Part shown: positions 36,549 through 44,901 of the stretch, in pieces | Numbering within the stretch: the first letter of the stretch is position 1 | Layout: every line of letters begins with the position of its first letter | Origin: a virus | Length of the DNA stretch: 49,752 bases | Reading direction: 5' to 3' (one strand) | IMG/VR virus record: IMGVR_UViG_3300032322_001862 | Location: 1 to 49,752 of that record | Notes under the pieces: model-generated | What the model was told of the DNA's origin: nothing | Databases searched by the model: none | The model's input: the letters and a program-made list of their open reading frames with translations, nothing else | Program-made: the position numbers and the translations under genes

Positions 36549-36870
36549 CAGATTCTCCTTTCTTGAAAAGATCAACCTCGAGGGGGATGTAGCGGCGTTC
36601 CCGCTTGTCCCACTTGAGGCACTTGAAGCGTCCATTGTTCTTGAACGCTGCCACCGCACAACAGATTCCTATTGCCGATGGATCGCCGATCAACAACAAA
36701 TAGTCGTTGTCGGTGAATTTGTCCAGCTTACGCTGGATGCGACGTACCGTCGGTACGACAGAAAACGCAATCTGCGCGTTAGGCGGCAGGATTGTGTCGA
36801 TTTGGCCGTAATCCTGAGCACTTGCAATGTTGTGCTGCAAGGTCTCGGAAACGACGTACACTTTAGGCAC
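36526..36870 (-). CDS. Conserved hypothetical protein, first gene of replication operon
   Basis: 114 residues from GTG 36870, chosen because AAAGGAG lies eight bases before it; the longer TTG-started frame (36891) would put the ribosome site inside the gene. MPKVYVVSETLQHNIASAQD, AQIAFSVVPTVRRIQRKLDK, NDYLLLIGDPSAIGICCAVA, FKCLKWDKRERRYIPLEVDL. Alternating strand-helix pattern ending with a basic strand (KWDKRERRYIPLEVDL) that is common in small phage proteins of the same place. Function unknown. A TTGCAA-N17-TACACT promoter precedes it. Confidence 0.75.
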   Translation of the reverse strand: MPKVYVVSETLQHNIASAQDYGQIDTILPPNAQIAFSVVPTVRRIQRKLDKFTDNDYLLLIGDPSAIGICCAVAAFKNNGRFKCLKWDKRERRYIPLEVDLFKKGESDEPYELV

Positions 36871-36902
36871 GGGGCAGTTCTCCTTTCTCAAGTTCTGGGA
36901 CT

Positions 36903-36931
36903 AGTGTAGACTCGCGCTTCAGGGATTGCAA
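36903..36931 (-). promoter_or_regulatory. Sigma70-like promoter of the replication operon
   Basis: Minus strand TTGCAA (36926-36931), 17 bases, TACACT (36903-36908), then about 26 bases to AAAGGAG. It is the best-matching promoter in the window and faces away from the plus-strand helicase gene. Confidence 0.65.
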
Positions 36932-36955
36932 GCCCTGTCAGAAAGCGAGATCAAC

Positions 36956-38407
36956 ATGAGCCAATTTTTACAGACTTATCGGTTTAAAAACAAGCCTTTC
37001 GCGCATCAGGCCGCGTATCTTCAGCGGTTCTGGGACCATCAGGTCGCCGCCCTGTTCGCGGACATGGGCACTGGCAAGAGCTTCATGCTCATCAATAACG
37101 TTGCCATGCTCTACGATCAAGGCCGCATTAATGCTGCGCTGATCGTCGCGCCGAAGGGCGTGTACCGCAACTGGGTCGACACCGAGATCCCGAAGCACAT
37201 GCCGGACCATGTGGTCTACCGCATGGCGCTGTGGGCAGCAACGCCACGCAAGGCGGAGGAGCAGGCCCTTGATTCGTTGTTCGAGATCACTGAGGACTTG
37301 AAGATCCTCGTGATGAACATCGAGGCGTTCTCGACGCCAAAGGGCGCGAAGTTTGCTCAAAGGTTTTTGTTCGTCCACAACGCGATGATGGCGATCGATG
37401 AGTCGACGACGATCAAGACGCCAAACAGCAAACGCAGCAAAAACACTGAAAAAACAGGCAAAACGGCGAAGTATCGTCGCATCATGACGGGCTCGCCGGT
37501 GACCAAGTCGCCCCTTGATCTGTATCAACAGTGCGCGTTCCTGTCAGAGGCGTGCCTGGACTCCCCGTCCTACTACGCGTTTCAGGCGCGCTATGCCGTG
37601 ACCTTCGAGCGCCGCGTCGCGACACACAGCTTCAAGCAGATCATCGGCTATCGAAAGCTCGACGAGCTCAAAGAAAAGCTTGATCGCTTCAGCTTCCGTG
37701 TCAAGAAAGAAGAGTGCCTCGATCTACCCGACAAGCTCTACGTCAAGCGCGAAGTTGATCTGACTGACGAGCAAGTCAAGGCATACAACGAGATGAAGAC
37801 GATGGCGCTGGCGCAGTTCAACGAAGGGCTGATGTCCACGGTGAACGCGCTGACGCAGTTGATGCGGCTGCATCAGATCGTCTGCGGGCATGTCAAGCTC
37901 GACAGCGGGGCCGTGCTGTCGCTGCCCAACAAGCGGGTGGACGAGCTGATGTCCATCGTCGAAGAGACGGACGGAAAGATCATCATCTGGGCCACCTACC
38001 GGCATGACATCGAGGCCATCAAGAAGGCCCTTCAGGGCGAATACGGCATGGAAAGTGTCGGTACGTACTACGGGGACACGGAGTCGGACGAGCGCCAGCG
38101 GGTGGTCGCGGAGTTCCAGAACCCCGAGAGCAAACTGCGCTTTTTCATCGGTAATCCGAGCACCGGCGGCTACGGCCTGACACTGACGGCGGCCAATGTG
38201 GTCGTCTACTACAGCAACAGCTTCGATCTCGAAAAGCGGTTGCAGTCCGAGGACCGCGCGCACCGCATCGGGCAGACCAAGAATGTGACCTATATCGACC
38301 TGATAACGCCCAAGACGGTGGACGAGAAGATCGTCAAGGCCCTGCGAGACAAGATCAACATCGCGACCCAGGTTATGGGCGAAGAGGTGATGAAATGGTT
38401 GATTTGA
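36956..38407 (+). CDS. SNF2-family helicase
   Basis: 483 residues from ATG 36956; a TTG at 36926 is in frame but has no ribosome site. Motif I ADMGTGKSFM (Lys41), ALIVAPKGVYRNWVDTEIPK (Ia), MMAIDESTTIKTPNSKR (motif II, D-E-S-T), RIMTGSPVTKSPLDLYQQC (motif III), KIIIWATYRHDIEAIKKAL, then GGYGLTLTAANVVVYYSNSF and EDRAHRIGQTKNVTYIDLIT (motifs V and VI). This is a complete SNF2/RapA-like ATPase core. In phages such enzymes remodel protein-DNA complexes or help replication. Overlaps the exonuclease gene by 13 bases. Confidence 0.93.
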   Translation: MSQFLQTYRFKNKPFAHQAAYLQRFWDHQVAALFADMGTGKSFMLINNVAMLYDQGRINAALIVAPKGVYRNWVDTEIPKHMPDHVVYRMALWAATPRKAEEQALDSLFEITEDLKILVMNIEAFSTPKGAKFAQRFLFVHNAMMAIDESTTIKTPNSKRSKNTEKTGKTAKYRRIMTGSPVTKSPLDLYQQCAFLSEACLDSPSYYAFQARYAVTFERRVATHSFKQIIGYRKLDELKEKLDRFSFRVKKEECLDLPDKLYVKREVDLTDEQVKAYNEMKTMALAQFNEGLMSTVNALTQLMRLHQIVCGHVKLDSGAVLSLPNKRVDELMSIVEETDGKIIIWATYRHDIEAIKKALQGEYGMESVGTYYGDTESDERQRVVAEFQNPESKLRFFIGNPSTGGYGLTLTAANVVVYYSNSFDLEKRLQSEDRAHRIGQTKNVTYIDLITPKTVDEKIVKALRDKINIATQVMGEEVMKWLI

Positions 38408-39114
38408 TCCCGATCAAGCGCCTGTATCAGTACGAGAAGCTCAAGCGCATCGATTCGCCCGAGGGCCGGCGGTACGTCGACGGTAATGCAAACGCATTGC
38501 CTAGCGTCACCACGGTGCTGTCGGCGACCAAGGACAAAAAGGCCCTTGATGCGTGGGCCGCGAGGGTTGGTGAGGCAGAAGCGAACAGGATCAAAAACGA
38601 GGCGGCCACGGTCGGCACGCACATGCATGCGGTGATCGAGCGGATGATCGCGTACCGGGACCTACCGCGCCCGACCAACTGGCTCATGGTCAAGGGCTAT
38701 GAGATGGGCTATCGGCTCGTCAACGAGTACTTCATGAACCTCGGGGAGATCTGGGGCTCGGAAGTGCCGCTGTATTACCCTGGCAAGTACGCTGGAACGA
38801 CTGATTTGGTGGGCGTGTACCGTGGCAATCCTGCCATCGTCGACTTCAAGCAGTCGCTGAAGCCGAAGAAGCACGAGTGGATCGAGGACTACTTCCATCA
38901 ACTCGCAGCCTACGCGCTCGCGCACGATGCGGTGCATGGCACCACGATCAAGCACGGCTACGTGCTGATCTCGCTACAGACAGGCGGCACGCAGGAATTC
39001 AGCACCAGTGGCGCTGAATTTGATCGCTACAAGGCGGCCTGGCTGGAGCGTGTTGAACGCTTCCTTAGCCAGGCATCGGCGGCACCCCCGCCTGCATCGC
39101 AGCCGCCCCCGTAA
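38395..39114 (+). CDS. PD-(D/E)XK exonuclease (RecB/Cas4-like)
   Basis: 239 residues. Motifs: THMHAVIERMI (H77 region), Glu123 (WGSEVPLYYP), YAGTTDLVGVY with Asp137, Asp150-x-Lys152 (AIVDFKQSLKP) and Gln169-x3-Tyr (YFHQLAAYALAHD). This order is that of phage RecB-like or MGME1-like exonucleases. It would resect DNA ends for recombination or degrade host DNA. It follows the SNF2 helicase with a 13-base overlap. Its last 16 codons lie on the opposite strand of the end of the 1232-aa gene, giving a Pro/Ala-rich tail (ASAAPPPASQPPP) unlike the rest of the protein. Confidence 0.88.
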   Translation: MVDLIPIKRLYQYEKLKRIDSPEGRRYVDGNANALPSVTTVLSATKDKKALDAWAARVGEAEANRIKNEAATVGTHMHAVIERMIAYRDLPRPTNWLMVKGYEMGYRLVNEYFMNLGEIWGSEVPLYYPGKYAGTTDLVGVYRGNPAIVDFKQSLKPKKHEWIEDYFHQLAAYALAHDAVHGTTIKHGYVLISLQTGGTQEFSTSGAEFDRYKAAWLERVERFLSQASAAPPPASQPPP

Positions 39115-42100
39115 TCGCATCGTTCGGGAAGAGCTGCTGGAGCATCATCCGGCTCTGCGAAGACGGCGGGCCGCCACTTGTCGGCGGAGGGCCCGCGGGC
39201 GGCGGACCTCCCTGTCCGGCAGGCATGCCTGGCATACCACGAGTCGTGGGGGCCGGAGGCGCGGTACGGATGCGGCGAGCTTCATCGCGACGACGAGCGG
39301 TATCTTCCCGTTGCTCTCTGGTGACGTTAAGCGCAGGAATCGTGGCGCGCTGGCCCGTCTGCATGAGGATGCCGGCAGCGCTGAAACGGTCGCGGACCTC
39401 GCGGAGGAACGCCAGATTTTCTTCATCTGTGCGCCCCTTGCGCAGCAAGGCAGCCATGATTTTCGGGTCCGCCGCCGCTTCCTTCAATGCGGCCAGGGCA
39501 TTGAGCCGTGGCATTTGATTGAAGAGCTGCTGGGCCGTGCTCGACACGGCGCTGGCCGCGGCAAGCGAGCCCGGACCGCTTGGGATCGCATTGGAGCCCA
39601 GATGCAGCGCAATAAAGCGCACCGCAAAAGCATCCAATGGACTGCCGCCTGCCATAACGTTCTCGAGGAACGCACGGTTGCCCTTGGCCTCTTCGATGCG
39701 GCGCATCGGGATGAGCAAACGGCGAAGGTTCTTCACCTCGTCGGCAGTCATCAGGCCTTGCGTACGCAGGACGTTGATGATCGACGGCTGCCCCGGGGCA
39801 AGCGGCCTGAAGAGGTTGTCGTCAAAGGCCTTGACGCTGAACTGATTGCCCGTGCCGCCGGCCTTGGTGTACGCCCACTCCAGGATGGAGGACTTCAGCC
39901 CATCCAAAGCGGACTGGCGATTCGGGCCGGCCCTGTTGACCACCTCGATGAGCTGACGCACTCCGGCCACCGGCGTACGGCTTGCCAGGATGTCCGAAAC
40001 TGCTGCGGTGGGCTTTTCCCCGCCCACAAGCACCGAGGCGAACGCTTCTTGGTTACGCAACTGCCGTGCTGCGGCGGAGTTGGGGTCTTTAAGTGCAGCA
40101 AGTGCAGTCTCTGCATCCAGCGCATTCGTCAGATCGTTCTTCAACGAACCGAACTTGTCCAATATGTTCTGGTTACGCGCCATCCAGTTGGCAAGCGCCG
40201 CCTGATTGACACGGCCCGTCTGCAGATTGACGATCGTCGGGTCCGTCATCGCCATGCGCAGCACACGCTCCATGGCATCTGTGACGGATATCACGCGCTC
40301 CTTGGAAGCCTTCGCCAGCGGTTCCATGTCCTTGAGCTGCTGCCGGACGATAGCGATCTGCGACGAAGGCGCCTTGATGGAACGAAGCTGCGCGAGCTGC
40401 TGCGTCAGCGCGTCATACTGTCGCCCGAAGAGGCCAACGGCGTCCTCGATCTGCTCCATGCGCGCAAAGGTCAGGTCGCTGTCGCGACCGAACATGCGGC
40501 TGACGAGGATCTCCGGCGGGATGCGCTCGGCACCGGCCTTGGTCACCGCCGTGATGTCACGAGCGTAGCTACGAGTAAAGTTATCGTTCAGCGAACGCGA
40601 GAACTGACGCGCGCGATCGTATGCCTTGGTGTTGAGCTGCGAGAAGTCATCGAGGATGGACTCGGCAAGCATGCCAAACATACGGGCATCACTCGGCGAG
40701 CGCTGTCCTGTGCTCGAGGCCGAATCGCGGGCCCAGCCAAGCAGGTCTCCACGGATGCGGATGAGCTCGTCCACCGGGGTCTTGTTGCCCAGCGGCTCGT
40801 AGATCGTCTTTCCGCCGCGACCAGGTCGCAGGCCGCCGATGAGGAACTCCTCGGGCACCTTTCCGGTTTCAAGGTACTCAGGCGTACGCATGCCACGCTG
40901 GTACGAAGCGATCGCCGTCTCGTTGATGCCAAGACGGCCCATGATTGAGCGAAGCTCGGTAGGCAGTGACGAGTAACGCTCGGGCGTCATGTTTGACGCC
41001 ATGTCGAGGAACGTCGTCAGCATCTTCTTAGGGACAAGCGTCTTAGGGACAATCTCGCCTTTCCGCACGCGCGTGCTCTGTTGGAACGCGGCGCGCCAGA
41101 GCGACTTTTCGTAATCACGGACCTCGTCAAGCGCCTGGTTGACGCTGCGCTTGATGGTGTCGCCGATCAACAGGCGATTAGCCGCCGTGTCCGTTTGGAT
41201 ACGGGACACCGCGTTGGCGGCGTTACGCTCTGCGATACCGATTCGGCCAAGGATCATGCTGTCGTATGTCTGCGCCTGCATCTCTGCGGCAGCACGTAGC
41301 ATGGCTGGACTGCCCACCTTCTGAAGGGCCTCGATCAGCGACTGCTGCGCGCGCATTGCAAGTAGCGCCTGATTTTCAACGCGCGACTTGAACATCGGAT
41401 CGCCGCGGGCGAGGCTCAATTCAAGGATTGAGAGCCCCGGATCGCCTGTCGCTTGAGCCGCGGTTGGTCTTGCATCAGGCGGGAAGTCCTTCTCGAGCTG
41501 CTTGATGAGGTTCTTGTAGTAACGCTCGCGCAAGAAAGCCGCCCGTTGCAGGGCATCTGGCGTACCAAGTTGCTCGAGCTCACGGATCGGGGCAGATTCC
41601 TTGAGGACGCCATCCAGGATCCCATACAGGCGATTTGCGCGCGCCTGGTCCACCACACCTTCGCTGAACTGGCGGTTGATGACGTTTTTGACCGTGTTGT
41701 ACCCGGTCCCGATACCGTTCCAAAGCAGGCGGCCCGGCGTAAACACGCTCGCGCCAAACTCAGACGCAAAACGCACCCCAGCCTCCCCGGGGTAGAAGGC
41801 TTCTGCGGCACCGCCGGCTGCGCCTGCCGAACCCGCGGTCAGTGCCTCTGCCCCGACATACGTCTTCGGGTTACGGCGCGCCATGCTGGAAGTGTAATCA
41901 ATGAGCTTGTAGAGACGGGACCCGACATTATTGCCCGTATAGACGGCTGCGGGCGTGCGGAGAAGGAATGCGGCCGGACTGGCGGCTAACATGCCGCCTG
42001 CGGTGATGGCCCCCTCACGATACGGAACAAGGTCCTCCCGCGGCGGGGACGGAAAAAAGTCTGCGAGCGTATCGCTCAACAGGTACGTGCCGCCGTAAGC

Positions 42101-42763
42101 TCCGGCCGCAGCAATAAACGGAATAGTGGCGGCCAACGGAACAGGAAGCGCGGCAGCGGGGGCGGTCGCAGTGAATGTAGCCGCAGCGGCCACTGACGGC
42201 GCACCATACCGAACCGCGCCCTCTGCGAGGCCCAGCCCCACTTGCGAGGCTTTTTCCCCAACTGTCGGACTAATGGATATCAAAGATGGCGGAAGCGGAG
42301 GCGTTTCTTCTCGAAGCGGGTCAAAAATCACGCCCAGCAATGAGTCAACGCCTGGTTCAGTGATTGGAACCAGACTCGGGGGCAGTTCCGAAGAAGGAGC
42401 TGAGGCCCCCATTGCCACAGTAGCGGGAGAAATAAGAGTCGCTGCGACGGCATCAGAAATTGAAGGCGCTTGATCCGTGGTCGGTACAGCCTGATCCCCC
42501 TCTCGTCCATCAAAACGAAAAACTCGATTGCCAATCGTGACTTCAGAGATGCCCGATGACTCAGGAGGAGGTGCCGAAGTGGGCTGCATATTCGGCAACT
42601 GCGAAAACAACGCCTGTCGCTTGTCCACAGGGATGTTGTTGAACGTGTCCGGGTTCATAGCAAGCTGTGGGTTTAGCCCAAGGTCCGCTATAGACGCGCG
42701 AACGGTAGCCACCTGTTCCGGGGTGAGGTTTTCAAACCGAAAACGATCCGAAGGCGTTGCCAT
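39065..42763 (-). CDS. Large internal virion (ejection) protein
   Basis: 1232 residues, the largest protein here. The first 330 residues hold Pro/Ser-rich and hydrophobic glycine/alanine stretches (VPLAATIPFIAAAGAYGGTY, EGAITAGGMLAASPAAFLLR). The centre (360-1150) is long, helical and Arg/Ala/Leu-rich (RIGIAERNAANAVSRIQTDT, KSLWRAAFQQSTRVRKGE). The tail is Pro/Gly/Met-rich (GMPGMPAGQGGPPPAGPP) and ends GAAAMQAGVPPMPG. Such size, hydrophobic patches and position match the internal core proteins ejected by podoviruses to form a channel in the host envelope. No lysozyme or transglycosylase motif is apparent. Follows the 706-aa gene by two bases and converges on the plus-strand exonuclease. Confidence 0.75.
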   Translation of the reverse strand: MATPSDRFRFENLTPEQVATVRASIADLGLNPQLAMNPDTFNNIPVDKRQALFSQLPNMQPTSAPPPESSGISEVTIGNRVFRFDGREGDQAVPTTDQAPSISDAVAATLISPATVAMGASAPSSELPPSLVPITEPGVDSLLGVIFDPLREETPPLPPSLISISPTVGEKASQVGLGLAEGAVRYGAPSVAAAATFTATAPAAALPVPLAATIPFIAAAGAYGGTYLLSDTLADFFPSPPREDLVPYREGAITAGGMLAASPAAFLLRTPAAVYTGNNVGSRLYKLIDYTSSMARRNPKTYVGAEALTAGSAGAAGGAAEAFYPGEAGVRFASEFGASVFTPGRLLWNGIGTGYNTVKNVINRQFSEGVVDQARANRLYGILDGVLKESAPIRELEQLGTPDALQRAAFLRERYYKNLIKQLEKDFPPDARPTAAQATGDPGLSILELSLARGDPMFKSRVENQALLAMRAQQSLIEALQKVGSPAMLRAAAEMQAQTYDSMILGRIGIAERNAANAVSRIQTDTAANRLLIGDTIKRSVNQALDEVRDYEKSLWRAAFQQSTRVRKGEIVPKTLVPKKMLTTFLDMASNMTPERYSSLPTELRSIMGRLGINETAIASYQRGMRTPEYLETGKVPEEFLIGGLRPGRGGKTIYEPLGNKTPVDELIRIRGDLLGWARDSASSTGQRSPSDARMFGMLAESILDDFSQLNTKAYDRARQFSRSLNDNFTRSYARDITAVTKAGAERIPPEILVSRMFGRDSDLTFARMEQIEDAVGLFGRQYDALTQQLAQLRSIKAPSSQIAIVRQQLKDMEPLAKASKERVISVTDAMERVLRMAMTDPTIVNLQTGRVNQAALANWMARNQNILDKFGSLKNDLTNALDAETALAALKDPNSAAARQLRNQEAFASVLVGGEKPTAAVSDILASRTPVAGVRQLIEVVNRAGPNRQSALDGLKSSILEWAYTKAGGTGNQFSVKAFDDNLFRPLAPGQPSIINVLRTQGLMTADEVKNLRRLLIPMRRIEEAKGNRAFLENVMAGGSPLDAFAVRFIALHLGSNAIPSGPGSLAAASAVSSTAQQLFNQMPRLNALAALKEAAADPKIMAALLRKGRTDEENLAFLREVRDRFSAAGILMQTGQRATIPALNVTREQREDTARRRDEARRIRTAPPAPTTRGMPGMPAGQGGPPPAGPPPTSGGPPSSQSRMMLQQLFPNDAITGAAAMQAGVPPMPG

Positions 42764-42765
42764 GC

Positions 42766-44886
42766 TTATCGGTCCTTAATTCTTGCCGGGGTTGTCCCCA
42801 TCCACAGAACTACTTCGACATCAGGCGGAAGTTTAGCAATCTCTTCTTCGCTATACACGGACGGCGGAAGATCAAAGTAACTGAGAAGACGCTCAAGCGT
42901 CGACACCTTGGCCCGTGCCTGAGTACGCTGTTCGGGCGACAGCGTCGACCCCAGCGTGCCCGGACGAGTGTCGGACTTCTTGCGGTAGTCGTCCAGCACT
43001 TGTTTAATAATCGTGGAAAGACCGATAAGATGCGTCCCGTAGGCTTCTGGATCATTCCAAGCCCCGGGTTTGATCTTCAACATACCCTGCACCATGAGCT
43101 GCTCTGTCACGCTGTTCTGCGCGCTCTTGAGGAAGGCCTCCGTGGCCTCCTCCGCAACAATTTCTGCCTGTGAACGCGCAAGTGTGATGTCGTTAAACGG
43201 ATCGCCAAGCCCCGGAGTCTGCGAAACGGCTGCATAAACGGCCGCGAAGGGGCCTGAAACTTTCGAGCGATTGCGCCACAACGATATCGGAGCTGTCATC
43301 GCCACTTCCCGCGACAAACGTGCGGGCTCATCAGCAGGACGATCCGATGCACGCGCGGTGCCCGCCTCGGTTTTCTGTTCTCCGCCCGGCGAAAGCAACG
43401 GAGCAGGCGCTTCGACCACCTCGCCAGGAGCCGCCTCGTCGCGAGGAATATCTCTCGTAACCGGCTCGCGATTAAGCGTGACCTGCGTACCGGCAGGCAC
43501 AGTACCGCTATTACGCATGCGTTGCGCGTCAACTATAAACTGCGGGAGTTTCTTGCCCGGAAGAGTTTCATACCGCCCCGTGGGCAACCGGGAATCGGGG
43601 TCGAGAACGGGCTGATACCGCGGCTCGGTGTAGCTCGTGATCGCCGATGCAAGAAGGTTGTTCTCCTGCGGCGTCGTCTGCCCCGCGGCATACCGTTCGG
43701 CAAGCCCCGGCGTATTGAAGACGTTCTGCTCCCAGTCGCCCTTGCCAAACGGGCTGCCTGCCCCGCGCCGTTCTGCGGCCTTGAATCGCGCATCTGCCTG
43801 AAGAATTGTGTTGAGCACCGCTCGCTTCTCTGAAGCAAGCTTGGTGTTGATCTGCTGGATCTCATCACGATCCTTCTCGCCCGCCTGCAACGCCAAGAGC
43901 TTGAGCTGACGCTGCGTCGTCTCGATGTCGTTGACGCGCTTTTGAATGGCAGCGGGAAGATTGCTGAACGCCCCGGCCAGCCGCGACACCGGCGAGCCGC
44001 GGAGGGCTTCGCCGCGCGGGCCGCGGTTCGAGGCGAAATTAAGCGCCGCCCCGGCAATGTCAAACAGCATGTTTGCCTTGGTGGCCTCACGGTCCGGGCC
44101 AAGCATCTGCTCGTACTGAGGAAGCCGTGCCGCCATCGCTTTTTCAAGCGTCGGAACTTCTTGCGGGCGCTGGAACAGCGAACGCATCGCCTCCATTTGC
44201 GCCATTTCAGTCATCTCAGGAGAGTAAAGCATGCCCGCGGCAGTGCTTCTTTCGTCATCCGGGGTCACGCCCTCCTCATCGGACCCGTCCTGAAAACGCT
44301 GGACAAGCCCGCCGTCCTTCATCTGGATCGGAGGCAGTCCTTCCGGCGGAATCGGCTGGCCATCCGGCCCCGTCATCGGCCCCGGAGGTGCCATGCCGCC
44401 CCCAGGGGGAGGGCCGGCAGCAGCGAGAAGAGCGGCCATGTCACCGCCAGCAGGCGGTGCGGCTCCGCCAGGAGGAGGCGGCGGAGCACCGGGAGGCATA
44501 GCTCCCATGGGTCCCCCCGGGGGCGGCGGCATTGGAGGTTGTGGCCCTTGGGCCATGGGCTCTGATTGGGGGAGCGCGCCGATCCCGCCGCCCTGCGCGA
44601 GCACCGGCTGGAGCATCGCAAGGACAGAATCGGGAGTTTCGGTAGCGGCCTCGTATCCCACCAGATCGGCAAGCTCTTCGCGACGCGCATCGACCGAGCG
44701 CATGTCGCCGCGAAGGTTGTTCATAAGGATTTCAGGCGAATCGACGCGACGGTTGAGCATTTTTGCGGAAACTGCGTCGTCGGAGTTTTCCTCCTCTTCG
44801 CGTTCGTTCTCTTCCTCGCCAACATCGTCGAGGAAGCCCTGCATAATGCCGACGTTTTCGTAGTCGTCCATCATCTTGTCTTTCAT
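42766..44886 (-). CDS. Internal virion protein with Pro/Gly-rich tract
   Basis: 706 residues. Acidic start (DDVGEEENEREEEENSDDAV), a helical part, then a Pro/Gly/Met-rich tract at about 110-180 (PPMPPPPGGPMGAMPPGAPP), followed by the motif IQMKDGGLVQRFQDGS and a longer helical domain (TTQRQLKLLALQAGEKDRDE). The C-terminal 150 residues (EIVAEEATEAFLKSAQNSVT, MLKIKPGAWNDPEAYGTHLI) look globular. Probably part of the virion core or ejection complex with its neighbours. Start ATG is preceded by GGGGCCACGATAATC, with no strong ribosome site. Confidence 0.72.
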   Translation of the reverse strand: MKDKMMDDYENVGIMQGFLDDVGEEENEREEEENSDDAVSAKMLNRRVDSPEILMNNLRGDMRSVDARREELADLVGYEAATETPDSVLAMLQPVLAQGGGIGALPQSEPMAQGPQPPMPPPPGGPMGAMPPGAPPPPPGGAAPPAGGDMAALLAAAGPPPGGGMAPPGPMTGPDGQPIPPEGLPPIQMKDGGLVQRFQDGSDEEGVTPDDERSTAAGMLYSPEMTEMAQMEAMRSLFQRPQEVPTLEKAMAARLPQYEQMLGPDREATKANMLFDIAGAALNFASNRGPRGEALRGSPVSRLAGAFSNLPAAIQKRVNDIETTQRQLKLLALQAGEKDRDEIQQINTKLASEKRAVLNTILQADARFKAAERRGAGSPFGKGDWEQNVFNTPGLAERYAAGQTTPQENNLLASAITSYTEPRYQPVLDPDSRLPTGRYETLPGKKLPQFIVDAQRMRNSGTVPAGTQVTLNREPVTRDIPRDEAAPGEVVEAPAPLLSPGGEQKTEAGTARASDRPADEPARLSREVAMTAPISLWRNRSKVSGPFAAVYAAVSQTPGLGDPFNDITLARSQAEIVAEEATEAFLKSAQNSVTEQLMVQGMLKIKPGAWNDPEAYGTHLIGLSTIIKQVLDDYRKKSDTRPGTLGSTLSPEQRTQARAKVSTLERLLSYFDLPPSVYSEEEIAKLPPDVEVVLWMGTTPARIKDR

Positions 44887-44901
44887 GATTATCGTGGCCC
44901 C

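Noticed and set aside
36549-36659. Extended N-terminus of the coiled-coil protein
   Set aside because: AAGGAG lies right before ATG 36548 and the extension is antisense-like Ser/Arg-rich sequence inside the previous gene.
39008-40948. 646-aa plus-strand frame following the exonuclease
   Set aside because: Starts inside the exonuclease and is antisense to the 1232-aa gene; no ribosome site or recognisable domain.
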